Shown here piece after piece: positions 48,278 to 58,447 of a stretch of 64,000 nt of DNA. Made by a program: the position numbers and the translations under genes. Every line of letters begins with the position of its first letter. Position 1 is the stretch's first letter. The notes beneath the pieces were generated by a model, which was given only the letters and a program-made list of their open reading frames with translations, was not told the origin of the DNA and ran no database searches. The DNA comes from Trichostrongylus colubriformis (lineage: Eukaryota > Nematoda > Chromadorea > Rhabditida > Trichostrongylidae): positions 46,273,551-46,337,550 of the forward strand of contig OZ022260.1 in assembly GCA_963978905.1 (NCBI GenBank), read 5' to 3'.

Positions 48278-48699
48278 AGGAATCGCCCACGGGAAAACTG
48301 GTTTCTTTGTTAAATATATATTTATGTTGTATTTGACTAATAATGGCCGCGTGCAAAGTTCCGCCCGAAAAAGTGAGAATTCGGATGAGATACGGCTCCT
48401 CTTGACCGGGTGGGCGGGGCCTCCGAGTAAAAGCCCCGTGCCGTCATCGGCTGCCGTTGAGAATGGAGAGTAGAACAATTAACGTAGCATTTCGTTCATA
48501 CAATGCGTCTCCGACCGCGGAGGAAGATGAGACGAGGTTTTTACTCGGAGGCTCCGCCCACTCGGCCGAGAATTTGGAAAGCTGTATCTCAGCCGAATTC
48601 TCACCTTTTCGCATGGAACTTTGCATGCAGCCTACATTAGGTAAATACAGCATAAATATACGGGTGACATAAAAACTCAAATTTCAGTGAACGATTCCT
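48278..48699 (+). mobile_element. MITE, family C (copy 2), TTAA-type target
   Basis: The termini are AGGAATCGCCCACGG and the inverse ending GAACGATTCCT. The flanks are TTAA (48274-48277) and TTGA (48700-48703), one base from a perfect TTAA duplication. Nested inverted blocks around GGGGCTTTTACTCGGAGG and its complement lie inside. Confidence 0.82.
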
Positions 48700-48806
48700 T
48701 TGAATCATGACTGTAGAGTTCATGTATACATAGTACTACGCACTGAGAAATGGCACAGCTGGAACTTGGTTTTTGACTAGACTCAGGGCTGAAAAGCGAA
48801 ACTAAC

Positions 48807-49971
48807 CTCTTGCAATAAGCTCGCCGTTTTGATGACTATGTGACTCAATTCTCCCATATCCTGCAGCACGTACGTGTAGTGAACGTTACTGGGGATTATA
48901 AAAACAGTCAGCCACTTACATTGTCAGATGAACGCTTTTCTGTATCAGCATACGCAGCTCCCAGATCTAAGGATGAATCGTAGGTTGTAGTGACTGCTTC
49001 TTGTACCTCATGTCCAACATCAACGACAGATGCGCTATCCTCAGTGCTGCTGTAAGGTGCTTGCTCTTCCACTACTGTGGCTACATTCTCGTAATCAGCG
49101 ATAGGTGTTTCAATCGTACTCGAAATTGCACTAACTCCTGGATAACTGCTGGCAGAATCTTCAGCAGTTGCTGGAGGGTTTCTGCCTGGATCCATATCAA
49201 ATGACGAAAGATTTTCGCTCACGTCTGCATCGATAGGTGGAAGTTCGCTGGTCTGAGGGACAGCCACGGGCAGAGCAGTCTGTGGAGGCTCGTTAACCGC
49301 ATCGATGGAAAGGCTCGTGGAATCAGTAGCCTTTATTACTGCAAAATCGGGAGAACGACTATAGGAGAAACCTTTAACGTAGTGCGTCCTGGATGGAAGA
49401 AGATATGCCGAGGGTGGTGGTAGTTGGTTAGGTGTGGGTGATGTTGGTACCTCGGGTGCCATAGCTGATTCATGCTCAGGCACAGGTGCCGGCTGTGGCA
49501 TTAGCTCCGGTGCAGCATAGGCAGCAGGCGATGGTGGTGGTGCAGCATAGTCAGGAGGCTTAGGAGCAGCATAGGGAGGAGACGGTGGCAGTTGTTGTGG
49601 TGCAGCATAAGCAGGAGGCGGAGGACCAGCATAGGCAGGAGGCGGAGGCGGCGGTGGTGGTGGTGGTGGGGGTGCAGCATAGCTAGGAGGTGGAGGAGCA
49701 ACATAGGCAGGAGGCGACTGCTGTAGTGGTGACTCATATACGATAGCTGCAGCTGCTTCCCTAAAAAGTGGGTATTTGCACTGAAGAAGAATGATGGGGT
49801 GTGTTTTTTGAAAAAAAATAAAACTTACAGGCACGTAGGATTAGCGGGTGGGCATGGTGGTGGAGTCGTTGTCGGTTTCGGTTCTTCTTCCTCAGGAGGT
49901 GCACACCACCAACAAGGTATGCAGGCCTTCAGTACAGTAGGCAAGAGACACACAAGAACCACTGTGCGAAG
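48807..49971 (-). CDS. Secreted proline/alanine-rich protein with a Cys/Trp-rich N terminus (partial)
   Basis: Exons on the reverse strand: 49829-49971, 48920-49760 and, tentatively, 48807-48860; phases join (2/1, then 0). The first visible exon encodes a hydrophobic TVVLVCLLPTVLKA, like a signal-peptide core, then CIPCWWCAPPEEEE and a PTTTPPPCPP stretch. The long exon starts EAAAAIVYESP and carries repeated PPxYAAP units with a run of 12 Pro, then an acidic Ser/Thr-rich half. Cuticle-associated or ground-like (hedgehog-related) nematode proteins share this secreted, Pro/Ala-repeat layout, but no ground-like domain was found, so the family is open. The start codon is not in this exon (a TGA precedes in frame), so a 5' exon is missing; the 3' end is also unresolved. 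The MITE at 48278 may sit in its next intron. Confidence 0.6.
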
Positions 49972-50140
49972 CTGAACAACTGTTCAAGGATTGAACAACT
50001 CATGAGGATAGAACAATTTGGAGGAAAAAAGCATAGGCGCTAAAACTCAGCGGAATTCTCTTCTGATTGGAAACTTCCTACATTGTCTGAACATATCCCT
50101 GAGGTGTTCCAAAATCGAAGCGCCTATCGTTTAAGGATTT

Positions 50141-50380
50141 CGGGTGGGGCTACTTACTCCGGGAAATCGCTCGCCGCGTCGCACTCGCGGCGCCCCCAGT
50201 ACGACTTGCGAATCGATTGCTCTTGGGAGCCCGGCAGAGCGTGGCTGCGTCACCTTCTGCGCTTCCACCCATGCCACACTGCCTCGCTTGAAGGCTGCCA
50301 CGCCTTGCCACTGGCACTCGCACTCGCCGCGTCCTCGCTGCGGGCGGTCACGCGATTTTCCGGAGTAAGTAGCCTCACCT
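50141..50380. mobile_element. MITE, family H (copy 3), hAT-like
   Basis: The termini are CGGGTGGGGCTACTTACTCC and the inverse ending GGAGTAAGTAGCCTCACC. Flanks AAGGATTT (50133-50140) and AAGGACTT (50381-50388) are an 8-bp duplication with one change. The core is nearly identical to the reverse complement of the 35701 copy. Confidence 0.82.
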
Positions 50381-50388
50381 AAGGACTT

Positions 50389-51243
50389 GCGTAAGATCTG
50401 CAGTGAAGCGAAGCAGTAGACTTTTCCTTCGCCTCATTGCACAAGACATCCTGAGTGAAATCTCCAAGTTCTCTTTTTATTAGTCCTTGCACCGATATTC
50501 TGCTGCGATAACGAGATTCCTATTTGGAACCTAATGCAGCATTTCGATTAGATTGCCTTTTGCAAAAGCCCACAGTTCACCACCACAGAAGTGGAACATT
50601 CGATGTTGGTTGATGTCAGTAAACCTCACAACTTAAGAAGCTTCTATACACAGCATAATATTGCGGTTGACTCATTAAAATCTTCTAAATAATCACCTTA
50701 GTCATACTACCGCTGTAGACGACTGCAGTGCTGAGAAGATCACGAAGTGAGTGACGTTGTTTCTTAGCAAGGGGCCTGTGGACGTGAAGTTGTTGGTGTC
50801 TTTCTTGTCGCTTATATAGTCGGGGCTGGATCTGTCCCATCCAGCTCGTTTGCCGCGTTCCGCTTGTTTTTACATAGGGGCCAAGCTTTTCACACACTCT
50901 CATACCTGCACTATGGTGATCCCTGATTCCTTCATGGTGTACGAAAGTCAGTGTGAACTTTTGATCCACTTCGATAATCCAACAATAAGTGCAGAAACAG
51001 TTGCATTATCCTTGAGCTCCGAGTATGTATAATATTTCGAATTGATTCTCCGAAAAAAGTTGCTCTTTTTTTGTGAATTGTCTGCTCCCTCAAAAATTTG
51101 AGGTTTGTAGACGTACTAAGCGGGGATCAAGTATAGAAGAAGCAACATCAACAAAAAGAGCAAAAAGTCGTCATGGGAACCGTAGGTTCTGCGGTTGGTT
51201 GTGAGGCAACGTTGAAAAAACTTTTTGTGGATGAAGTGTCTAC
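50389..51243. other. Unannotated stretch
   Basis: A reverse-strand frame at 50685-50969 and a forward frame at 50850-51032 overlap in antisense. Neither is recognised. No repeat was identified. Confidence 0.35.
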
Positions 51244-51247
51244 TTAA

Positions 51248-51636
51248 AGGAACCGGAAGGAGTCCGAAACAGATGAAGATGCAAAGAAATGAGCATTTTG
51301 GAAGCGATAATCGGCGAAAAAAACCCGGATTCAAAAGCGCGACGCTGTGGTGTGTATTCGCATCCCATTCGCATCGACACACTGACTTTCCGAGTTGTCC
51401 GCTGTAGGAGGCGGGCCGCGGGCCAACGTTAGTTGTAGCACCTGACTCCCAGCGCAGTGGAGTGGCCATTTCTAACTACATTAGCACTCATGAAAGAACA
51501 ACTTTATAACAAAAACACCTTTTGTTGGCACCATGCCAAGGCGTCAAATTGGCGATTTTGTGCAACGGCGGCCACTTCAACTCGTCCGCACCGCGTCCGT
51601 TCTACCGTACGCCAAAATGACCCCCTTCCGGTGTCT
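51248..51636 (-). mobile_element. MITE, family I (copy 3), perfect TTAA duplication
   Basis: It begins AGGAACCGGAAGGAGTCCG and ends CCTTCCGGTGTCT. TTAA is intact on both sides (51244-51247 and 51637-51640), which defines the family as TTAA-specific. It is about 70 bp shorter than copies 1 and 2; the T-rich middle present in them is missing. Confidence 0.87.
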
Positions 51637-51640
51637 TTAA

Positions 51641-52285
51641 GTGTGGCACCTTACCTCTATGTGAGCTCGGAATACGATACCCCACCAGAAGTGTATCCAC
51701 GGACTACGTCGAGTGGCTTAGTAAGTGTCAGATGTACACGTCGTTGCAGCCTGTCAGTGGAAAAGCGACAATATGAGCGTCACGTCTATCAAAAATGTCC
51801 GTTTCGATACCGCACTGAAAACTTGCTGGTTTTCACACAAGCAGGTCCACACGTGCAGTAATGAAGGAAGAAAAGGGCGATTTGTCACATACCGAAAGAT
51901 GTATTAAAATGGATTTGTGTTGGCATCTGTTGAACTTTTTTTGTTCATCGCTTTGAATGTTTCTGAAGTGTGCGAATTATCAAAAAGGAACAATGACGCT
52001 GATCCGACTTAAGTGTGATCCATTTAGTTCCCAATTTATGATCGCGTTATGCCGCAATGGATCTGTGGATCGACTTTCTTCGTTAGAGCTAGTCCAGTCA
52101 CTGTGGACTTCTTTAAAAAGGTGAATTGCTGATATTGATTTTCTGAACTTGCGTTTCTGAAAACTCAAACAATGAACGATTTCGCCCAACCACACTGGGG
52201 AAGGTAAATTTTTTTACAGTAGCTCGTCTGCTCTTAGTTGATAGCCGCTGAGCATGGTGCTTAAGTTTTTCACGATTTCAGTGGT
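51641..52285. other. Unannotated stretch left of the retroelement
   Basis: I see no supported gene or repeat in this stretch. Confidence 0.4.
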
Positions 52286-52656
52286 TTTCTATGGACCAAA
52301 TCGCCAACTTTAAGTTGCCCTACTTCGGTTATTGTTAGCGGCTTCACCTTGACTCCAAGAAGAAATGCTCATGCTGCTGTTCTGCTAGGTTTTGAGGATG
52401 CAAAATTTTCAAACGTTAATTAGTCAGGGTTCTCGGCAGTAGGGGTTGGGCCGTATTTGACGGGACAGGAGCAGGGTTTTACCTGAAGAGGTCAGTGATA
52501 AGCACTAGAATCTTAACTTCAATGAACAGGTGAGAGCTGAAGGTATCCCACAGCGATTTGTGAGAGGAAATGTAAAATAGATGTCTTCTCGTTCCAGGTA
52601 AGAATACAGGGCACAAAAAACATGTTGCAAGGAGTCGCGGCATAGTGCTTCAAAAT
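52286..52656 (+). repeat. 371-bp direct repeat, left copy
   Basis: This segment is identical base for base, as read by eye, to 54773-55143. The two copies bracket the reverse-transcriptase element directly. The sequence begins TTTCTATGGACCAAATCGCC and ends TAGTGCTTCAAAAT. It is not AT-rich like the element between the copies and has no recognisable coding content. Confidence 0.93.
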
Positions 52657-52756
52657 ACTATTATAACAAAAAAATTATCGCTATTATACTATAACAGACA
52701 TTCTTTACTTTATAGACTACTTACTTAACAATAGTTTCTGTAAATTTTCAGAATAC

Positions 52757-53938
52757 ATGTTTATTCAAAAAATTGGAGTACCACAAGGAAGCAATGTTAG
52801 CCCCCTACTAGCAGATCTGACATTGTCATATTATGAATATACTTATTCTCTAATGCAAATCAAAAGCCCCAATTCCAACTTCAAACCTTTTAGGTATATG
52901 GATGATATCTTAATTCTACATAACACAAATTCTACCACTATTCTTAACAAACTCAACATGATATACGATAACATACTTAAAGGCATCATTAGGGGAAAGT
53001 CGGACGAAAAGTAAAAGAAATAGTGCATATGAAAGCCGAGATGCCTAGCAATAGGACAGTGAAGAAACAGCGGATGGAATTGGCCTAAAACCCGAGAAAT
53101 AGGACCCCGTTTCCACTGTTGATTCTCGAAGCGGACGACCTGTCCGTCAAGAGGGGAGTAGTCTGATCTAGTTTTCCATTGGCATGTTGCCAAGTAAACA
53201 CAGGGGAATTGTCTGGAAAGACGACAACATCTATTTCTTGAGTGAGTTTCACGCTAAAACTGCGAAAGCGCGCCGCAAAACCCCCGATCCTACCCCATCT
53301 CCTCGACCGCTCTCACCCCAATCAATCGGGAATTACGTCATCGAGAGGCGGAACCACTGAGTGCCAGAGGCGGAGCCCCTGAACGCTTCGCCGTTTTGCA
53401 GCGCTTCTACAGCTCGGAGGGGCGCTTTTTCACCGGGATTTCGCCGCAGATAGCCTTCTTAGACCCAGGACTACCATGTGAGTGACTTCTTCTTGGGATT
53501 TCTCCACTATTGCCTACCCCTAATGATGTCTTTAAATTAGAAACTACACATGAAAATGATTATAAATGTAATTATTTAGACCTAGAAATTTTAATTGAAG
53601 ACAACAGAATTAGTACCAAAATGTATAACAAGACAGACAGTTTTGGATTCCCCATTAAAAGATTTCCTAATATATCTACTAACATATCCTTTAAAATCAA
53701 ACACAATACTATATATACAGAAATATTAAGAGTAGCACGAACCTGTACCTATCAAAAAGATTTTATCGAAAGACTACAACACACCTATAGACAATTACAA
53801 AATTCTGGATATAAATTAGAGATCTTTTTAACCTGTCTTACTAGATGCCTATACCTTAATGACTTTATAAGGTACAAATTTAAGTTACTTAATCCCAAAG
53901 AAGTTCATAACTACTTTAAGACTCCTTTACCTAATTAA
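52757..53938 (+). pseudogene. Reverse transcriptase C-terminal half, split by a TTAA MITE
   Basis: Part 1 (52757-52981, open upstream to about 52690) contains GVPQGSNVSPLLADL and FRYMDDILIL, the palm motifs of a reverse transcriptase, with YMDD as catalytic site. Part 2 (from 53536 to the TAA at 53938) contains NYLDLEILIEDN, FGFPIKRFPNISTNI and a helical RVARTCTYQKDF region, the segment that follows the palm in retroelements of this general type. The MITE at 52981-53531 interrupts them; reading across its TTAA target keeps the frame with no stop. No endonuclease domain is seen. The clade is not assigned; Penelope-like or another non-LTR group is possible. Both parts lack frameshifts, so the copy is young. 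Confidence 0.8.
52981..53531 (-). mobile_element. MITE, family A (copy 3), perfect TTAA duplication, inside the reverse transcriptase
   Basis: The termini are AGGCATCATTAGGGG and the inverse ending CCCCTAATGATGTCT. TTAA is intact at 52977-52980 and 53532-53535. The inside is the reverse complement of the 6028 and 36442 copies. The short frame extensions at either side of the reverse transcriptase run into it. Confidence 0.9.
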
Positions 53939-54772
53939 TTTTTATTCTTCTATTTTATTATTTAGTAATGCTTTTAAGATTTTAGTCATTAAAGCTATTT
54001 ACACAATACTACCAATAATGCACTCACCACCTTTTGACGACCTTCCGTCGTTTCTTCAACGTTGTTTGCCTATAATATCACAATCATTCCTCAATACAAA
54101 AAATTTTTGTTTATGCTTTTATAAACTTACAACTGACTCAACGGCGTCCTTTGGGTCCATACCTCACTCATTGTTTCTAAAAATAATTAAGTATATGTTT
54201 GTGATGTTTTTAAAAAAACGACTAACATATACTTAGATCATGAAGTAAGGTAGTTACTAGCAAAGAACGTTAACAACCTACCTACACCTATGAGTAGTCG
54301 AAAATGACTAGAGTTGAATGATAATACTAATTCGAGCATCGGTTGATAACGTATGATAACATCCCATGGTCAAAACATGTTTCATTTTTCATACACACTC
54401 TTGGAAGTAAGAAGCAGTTACTTATGGTGAGTTGATTCTTTTTCCAAACTATTACATTAAACAACCTAGTAAAAATATTAGAGTTCCACAACATTTATAC
54501 ATATAAAACAAGAACTTAGTATTTGATTCCTTTTAATGATTGTACCTGATGCTTTTCTTCATGTTCAAATATTATGTAAAACATGTCTATCTACCTCCCT
54601 TCCCTTACTGATGAGCACAGAGGGAGGTTATCTCTTGGTTCAACCTCCGTCTAAGGGCCGGTGCGAAACGGAGGTTGAACTACTTCTTTGTTTTCCCCCC
54701 TAAAAATTTTTCCTTAACTTGGTTTCTTTGCTAACGTTTATTTATTTATTTTTTTATTTATTTATTTATTTA

Positions 54773-55143
54773 TTTCTATGGACCAAATCGCCAACTTTAA
54801 GTTGCCCTACTTCGGTTATTGTTAGCGGCTTCACCTTGACTCCAAGAAGAAATGCTCATGCTGCTGTTCTGCTAGGTTTTGAGGATGCAAAATTTTCAAA
54901 CGTTAATTAGTCAGGGTTCTCGGCAGTAGGGGTTGGGCCGTATTTGACGGGACAGGAGCAGGGTTTTACCTGAAGAGGTCAGTGATAAGCACTAGAATCT
55001 TAACTTCAATGAACAGGTGAGAGCTGAAGGTATCCCACAGCGATTTGTGAGAGGAAATGTAAAATAGATGTCTTCTCGTTCCAGGTAAGAATACAGGGCA
55101 CAAAAAACATGTTGCAAGGAGTCGCGGCATAGTGCTTCAAAAT
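54773..55143 (+). repeat. 371-bp direct repeat, right copy
   Basis: Identical to 52286-52656 (offset 2487). It starts immediately after the (TTTA)n tail of the retroelement. Beyond its end the sequences differ: ACTATTATAAC after the left copy, CGCAAAGTCGCG after this one. Confidence 0.93.
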
Positions 55144-55364
55144 CGCAAAGTCGCGAAATCGCGGAGTCTGACGTCGCGCTAGCGACATATGTACTTACAC
55201 ACCGGCGACAGTTACTGGTATCGTAGAGGTCAAAAAAGTGAGGTCGTATTTGGTATACCGCGGAAGGGGAAGAGGTCGTACTGGAGCGGTTATTATCGTC
55301 AACACCTGGCAGTGCCCTATACGTAGTTCTTTTGTTTGCGTGCGGTTTTCAAAAATCCTTTATA

Positions 55365-56741
55365 TTGGGTTGGGGAATAAGTCCCCGCCGTTTTTTTCAA
55401 CCCCGTTTTTCACATTGTTCCCTCCATCTTTCGACAAAGCCAATATATGTTTTCGATAGAGCTTTTCTTGCTCTACAGAATGCTACTATCTGTTTTTCGA
55501 TATCTTCGACAACCTAATATTTATGAGGTTTGGAAATGAAGTGAGCTGAAGGCAAAAAAGTGGCACTTGCGCACCTCATCTTTCTCGTCTGCCATCATAA
55601 TCAAAGAATGTATGTACATATGTTTTCGATAGAGCTTTTTCAGCTCTACAAAATGGTACCACTCTTTATTCGAATCGTTCAAGTTTTTGCTGTTTTTAAG
55701 ACTTACAGCAGTACTAGCAAAAGTGTGCTTTTTCGTTATCTCCTTTTCCTCGCCTACCATCGAGATTGGAGAGGGTGTGCATACATGCATTCGATAGAGC
55801 TCTTTTTGCTCTACAAAATGATGCCTTTCTTCTTTTGTATCCTCTCATATTTTAGCATGTGGGAGTAAGTCTCCACGTGTTTTTCAATTCAAAATTGCGT
55901 AATGAAAACAAATTTTTTTGGCAGATTGTTTTGTATCGTTCGATAGAGCTCTTTTCGCTCTACAAGATAGTAATTACGGTTTTTGTTCAAACTGATTTTT
56001 GACATTTTTTAGATCATTTAAAGTCGACGAAATCGAGCATTTTCGACACCATGTGACGAAAATGTTCGATTTCGTCGACTTTTAAGTAATCTAAAAAATG
56101 TCAAAAATCAGTTTGAACAAAAACCGTAATTACTATCTTGTAGAGCGAAAAGAGCTCTATCGAACGATACAAAACAATCTGCCAAAAAAATTTGTTTTCA
56201 TTACGCAATTTTGAATTGAAAAACACGTGGAGACTTACTCCCACATGCTAAAATATGAGAGGATACAAAAGAAGAAAGGCATCATTTTGTAGAGCAAAAA
56301 GAGCTCTATCGAATGCATGTATGCACACCCTCTCCAATCTCGATGGTAGGCGAGGAAAAGGAGATAACGAAAAAGCACACTTTTGCTAGTACTGCATTTG
56401 TAAGTCTTAAAAACAGCAAAAACTTGAACGATTTGAATAAAGAGTGGTACCATTTTGTAGAGCTGAAAAAGCTCTATCGAAAACATATGCACATACATTC
56501 TTTGATTATGAAGGCAGACGAGAAAGATGAGGTGCGCAAGTGCCACTTTTTTGCCTTCAGCTCACTTCATTTCCAAACCTCATAAATATTAGGTTGTCGA
56601 AGAAATCGAAATACAGATAGTAGCATTTCGTAGAGCAAGAAAAGCTCTATCGAAAACATATATTGGCTTTGTTGAAAGATGGAGGAAACAATGTGAAAAA
56701 CGGGGTTGAAAAAAACGGCGGGGACTTATTCCCCAACCCAA
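55365..56741. mobile_element. 1377-bp foldback element with TA target duplication
   Basis: The whole element is a near-perfect palindrome. The outer ends are TTGGGTTGGGGAATAAGTCC and its inverse, and the centre is near 56050 with almost no loop. TA flanks both ends (55363-55364 and 56742-56743). Each arm of about 685 bp contains about four repeats of a motif, TCGATAGAGCT..TTT.GCTCTACA, spaced roughly 150-175 bp (near 55455, 55628, 55791 and 55940). The open frames in each arm are mirror images of each other and are artefacts of the palindrome. Termini and TA target suggest Tc1/mariner-type mobilisation. Confidence 0.9.
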
Positions 56742-56743
56742 TA

Positions 56744-57309
56744 TTTGGGTGGACAGTGCAGGTGTTAGAGGAATTCTCGTGATTTTTGCGATTTTTAGGT
56801 TGCGCTTCTGATGACTCGCCGACAATCCCCGGATTCGTCGATAATGACTTATCTATGTGGCGCTAAGTTCTACAAATGTGCTACGCTACCACGGTGGTGA
56901 GTGTGTTATTCAAGCAAAAACAGTGTGAGAGTGCTTCATCTGTCTCTTACCGTCAAAAGGCTTGTGGAAATTTAAAGCCCGCAGGTATATAGAATGATTC
57001 AAAAAATGGAGAGGTCCTGTAAGAAGAGGGGTCCCTAGGAAAGGGAGCGGGGTGCGGAAGCTTAGCTCAGAGCAACTTCCCATCACCTTTTATGATAATG
57101 TGTTATACATTATTGCTGCAAGTTAACAGGCACGGTTATCCACTACGACTGCGGTGAGAATGGCACTTGTTGGAGATATATCAAAGATGACATCGTCCTT
57201 TCTCCTTCCACAACAAGATCTCCCGCGCAATCTGTGAGACTTCACCTTAAAAGGCTTCCATATATACTACTAGTTTATGGCTTTTGACTCTCTCGTAATG
57301 TAGTCCACT
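56744..57309. other. Unannotated stretch
   Basis: I see no gene or repeat between the foldback and the LINE fragment. Confidence 0.4.
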
Positions 57310-57985
57310 ACCCGGATAACCGCTCTCGAGAACGTCATGCGTAAACTGGAATGGGAAGGCATGGGAGTGAAGGTCGATGGCCGGCTTCTACACCACCTCT
57401 ACTTCGCTGGCGACATTGTGCTATAACACCGACAATCCAGCAAGCGGAGCGAATGCTACCCGATTTTGATTGTGAGTGTGGAAAAATCGGTTTGCAGCTT
57501 AACCTGACGAAGACGATGTTCATGAGAAACGGATTGGTACCTGATGCCCCATTCACGCTCGACGGAATGAACATCAGTGAATGTTTCAGCTATGTGTGCG
57601 TAGGTTGGGAAGTCAATATGATGAATCATTTATTACCAGAGCTGAGCAGGATTAAATAGCGGTTTGGGGAGCTCTCAAGACCATCAAGGATACTAAGAGG
57701 ACGAAGGAAATCCGGCTCTGCCCCCATCTTTTCGATTGCGCTGTTCTTCCTGCCCTAACATATGTCTCAGAAACTTAAACTCTACGTAAGCAGGAGGAGC
57801 ATGCGGTCGGTGTCGCCCTACGCCCCATCAAGAGGCCGTTGCCGGAGTATTCCGATACAGCAAGTGCACAGGGGATCCAAAGTTCCGAACTCCGTCGAGG
57901 AGCGAAAACTAAGGACGCTGTCTCTTGCCACGGGATCGAACTGTGTAGGACACGCCATGCGATATCGCGATAACCGCTGTGCTAA
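57310..57985 (+). pseudogene. RTE-type LINE reverse transcriptase fragment, frameshifted
   Basis: Pieces in different frames line up with the C-terminal part of hookworm RTE-type reverse transcriptase: LLHHLYFAGDIVL (degenerate FADD box, with Gly for Asp), then TIQQAERMLPDFDCECGKIG and LQLNLTKTMFMRNG, then NISECFSYV, and finally CVGHAMRYRDN. At least two frameshifts and one stop (TAA at about 57424) break it. The first catalytic Asp of the FADD motif is lost. The 5' and 3' ends are missing; it ends where the inverted repeat at 57979 begins. Confidence 0.75.
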
Positions 57986-58402
57986 TCCATTACACTGCCG
58001 ACACCCCTTTCACCTTAACTCAACTTCTGAATGGTATATTTACCATAGCTTATCAGCACTTATATGTATAACGTGTTGAGTCGGTTGGGCAGTATCGGCA
58101 TCGAATCGTGAAGCTGAAAGCTCGAGCAAATATTGATTTTGATACTTTTGAATTTCGATAGCTGCTGATTATCGCCGCAGCCCGCATTGCGAAGGTTACT
58201 ACAAGGAAGCTGAGTTCAATCAATCAAAATTCAAAAATATCAAAATCAATATCTACTCAAGCTTTCTGCTTCACTGTTCGATGCCGATATCGGCCAACCG
58301 GCTCAACACGTTATGCGTGTGGGTGCTGATAAGCTATGGTAAATATACCATTCAAAGCTGAGTTAAGATGAAAGGGGTGTCGGTAGTGTAATGGATTAGC
58401 AC
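57979..58402. repeat. 424-bp inverted-repeat element
   Basis: The left arm, GTGCTAATCCATTACACTGC onward through CATTCAGA/TGGTATATTTACCATAG, is repeated inverted at the right, ending GTGTAATGGATTAGCAC. The inner arms pair again around TTGAGTCGGTTGG and CAACCGGCTCAAC and around ATTGATTTTGATA. No target duplication was seen. The right end overlaps a tRNA-like segment. Confidence 0.75.
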
Positions 58403-58447
58403 CTATGCCCGCGAAACATGGAGTGCGGGTTCGAGTCCCGTCCGACA
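58379..58447 (+). pseudogene. tRNA-like segment (D arm, B box, pairing acceptor ends)
   Basis: GTGTAATGGATTAGCAC resembles the D arm of tRNA-Gln/Glu, GCGGGTTCGAGTCCCGT is a good T arm with a perfect B box, and the outer GTCGG can pair with CCGAC. The anticodon loop would be about two bases too long and no anticodon can be assigned with confidence. It could be a decayed tRNA or a tRNA-derived SINE head captured at the edge of the inverted repeat. Confidence 0.45.

Larger units (their letters stand above)
52657..54772 (+). mobile_element. 5'-truncated AT-rich retroelement with a (TTTA)n tail
   Basis: The insert between the 371-bp repeats is AT-rich, carries a reverse transcriptase fragment on the forward strand, a 3' untranslated part of about 830 bp and a simple (TTTA)n tail (about 54737-54775). 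A short hairpin, TTCAACCTCCGT with its inverse, lies at 54640-54680. It starts inside the reverse transcriptase, so the 5' part is missing, as in target-primed retrotransposition. A TTAA MITE is nested within it. Confidence 0.8.

Noticed and set aside
48142..48473. Forward frame PFWFRILKRNLF... after an acceptor-like TTTTTCCAG
   Set aside because: It runs into the family C MITE, overlaps a reverse-strand candidate exon, and matches no known domain; strand and gene assignment are unclear.
50685..50969. Reverse-strand 94-codon frame with YKRQERHQQ and SLRDLLSTAVVYSG
   Set aside because: It looks protein-like and may be a mobile-element fragment, but I could not tie it to a family and a forward frame overlaps it.
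55521..56585. Paired open frames of about 90-100 codons in the foldback arms
   Set aside because: They occur as mirror images on both strands because the DNA is a palindrome. No domain, start context or splice sites support translation.
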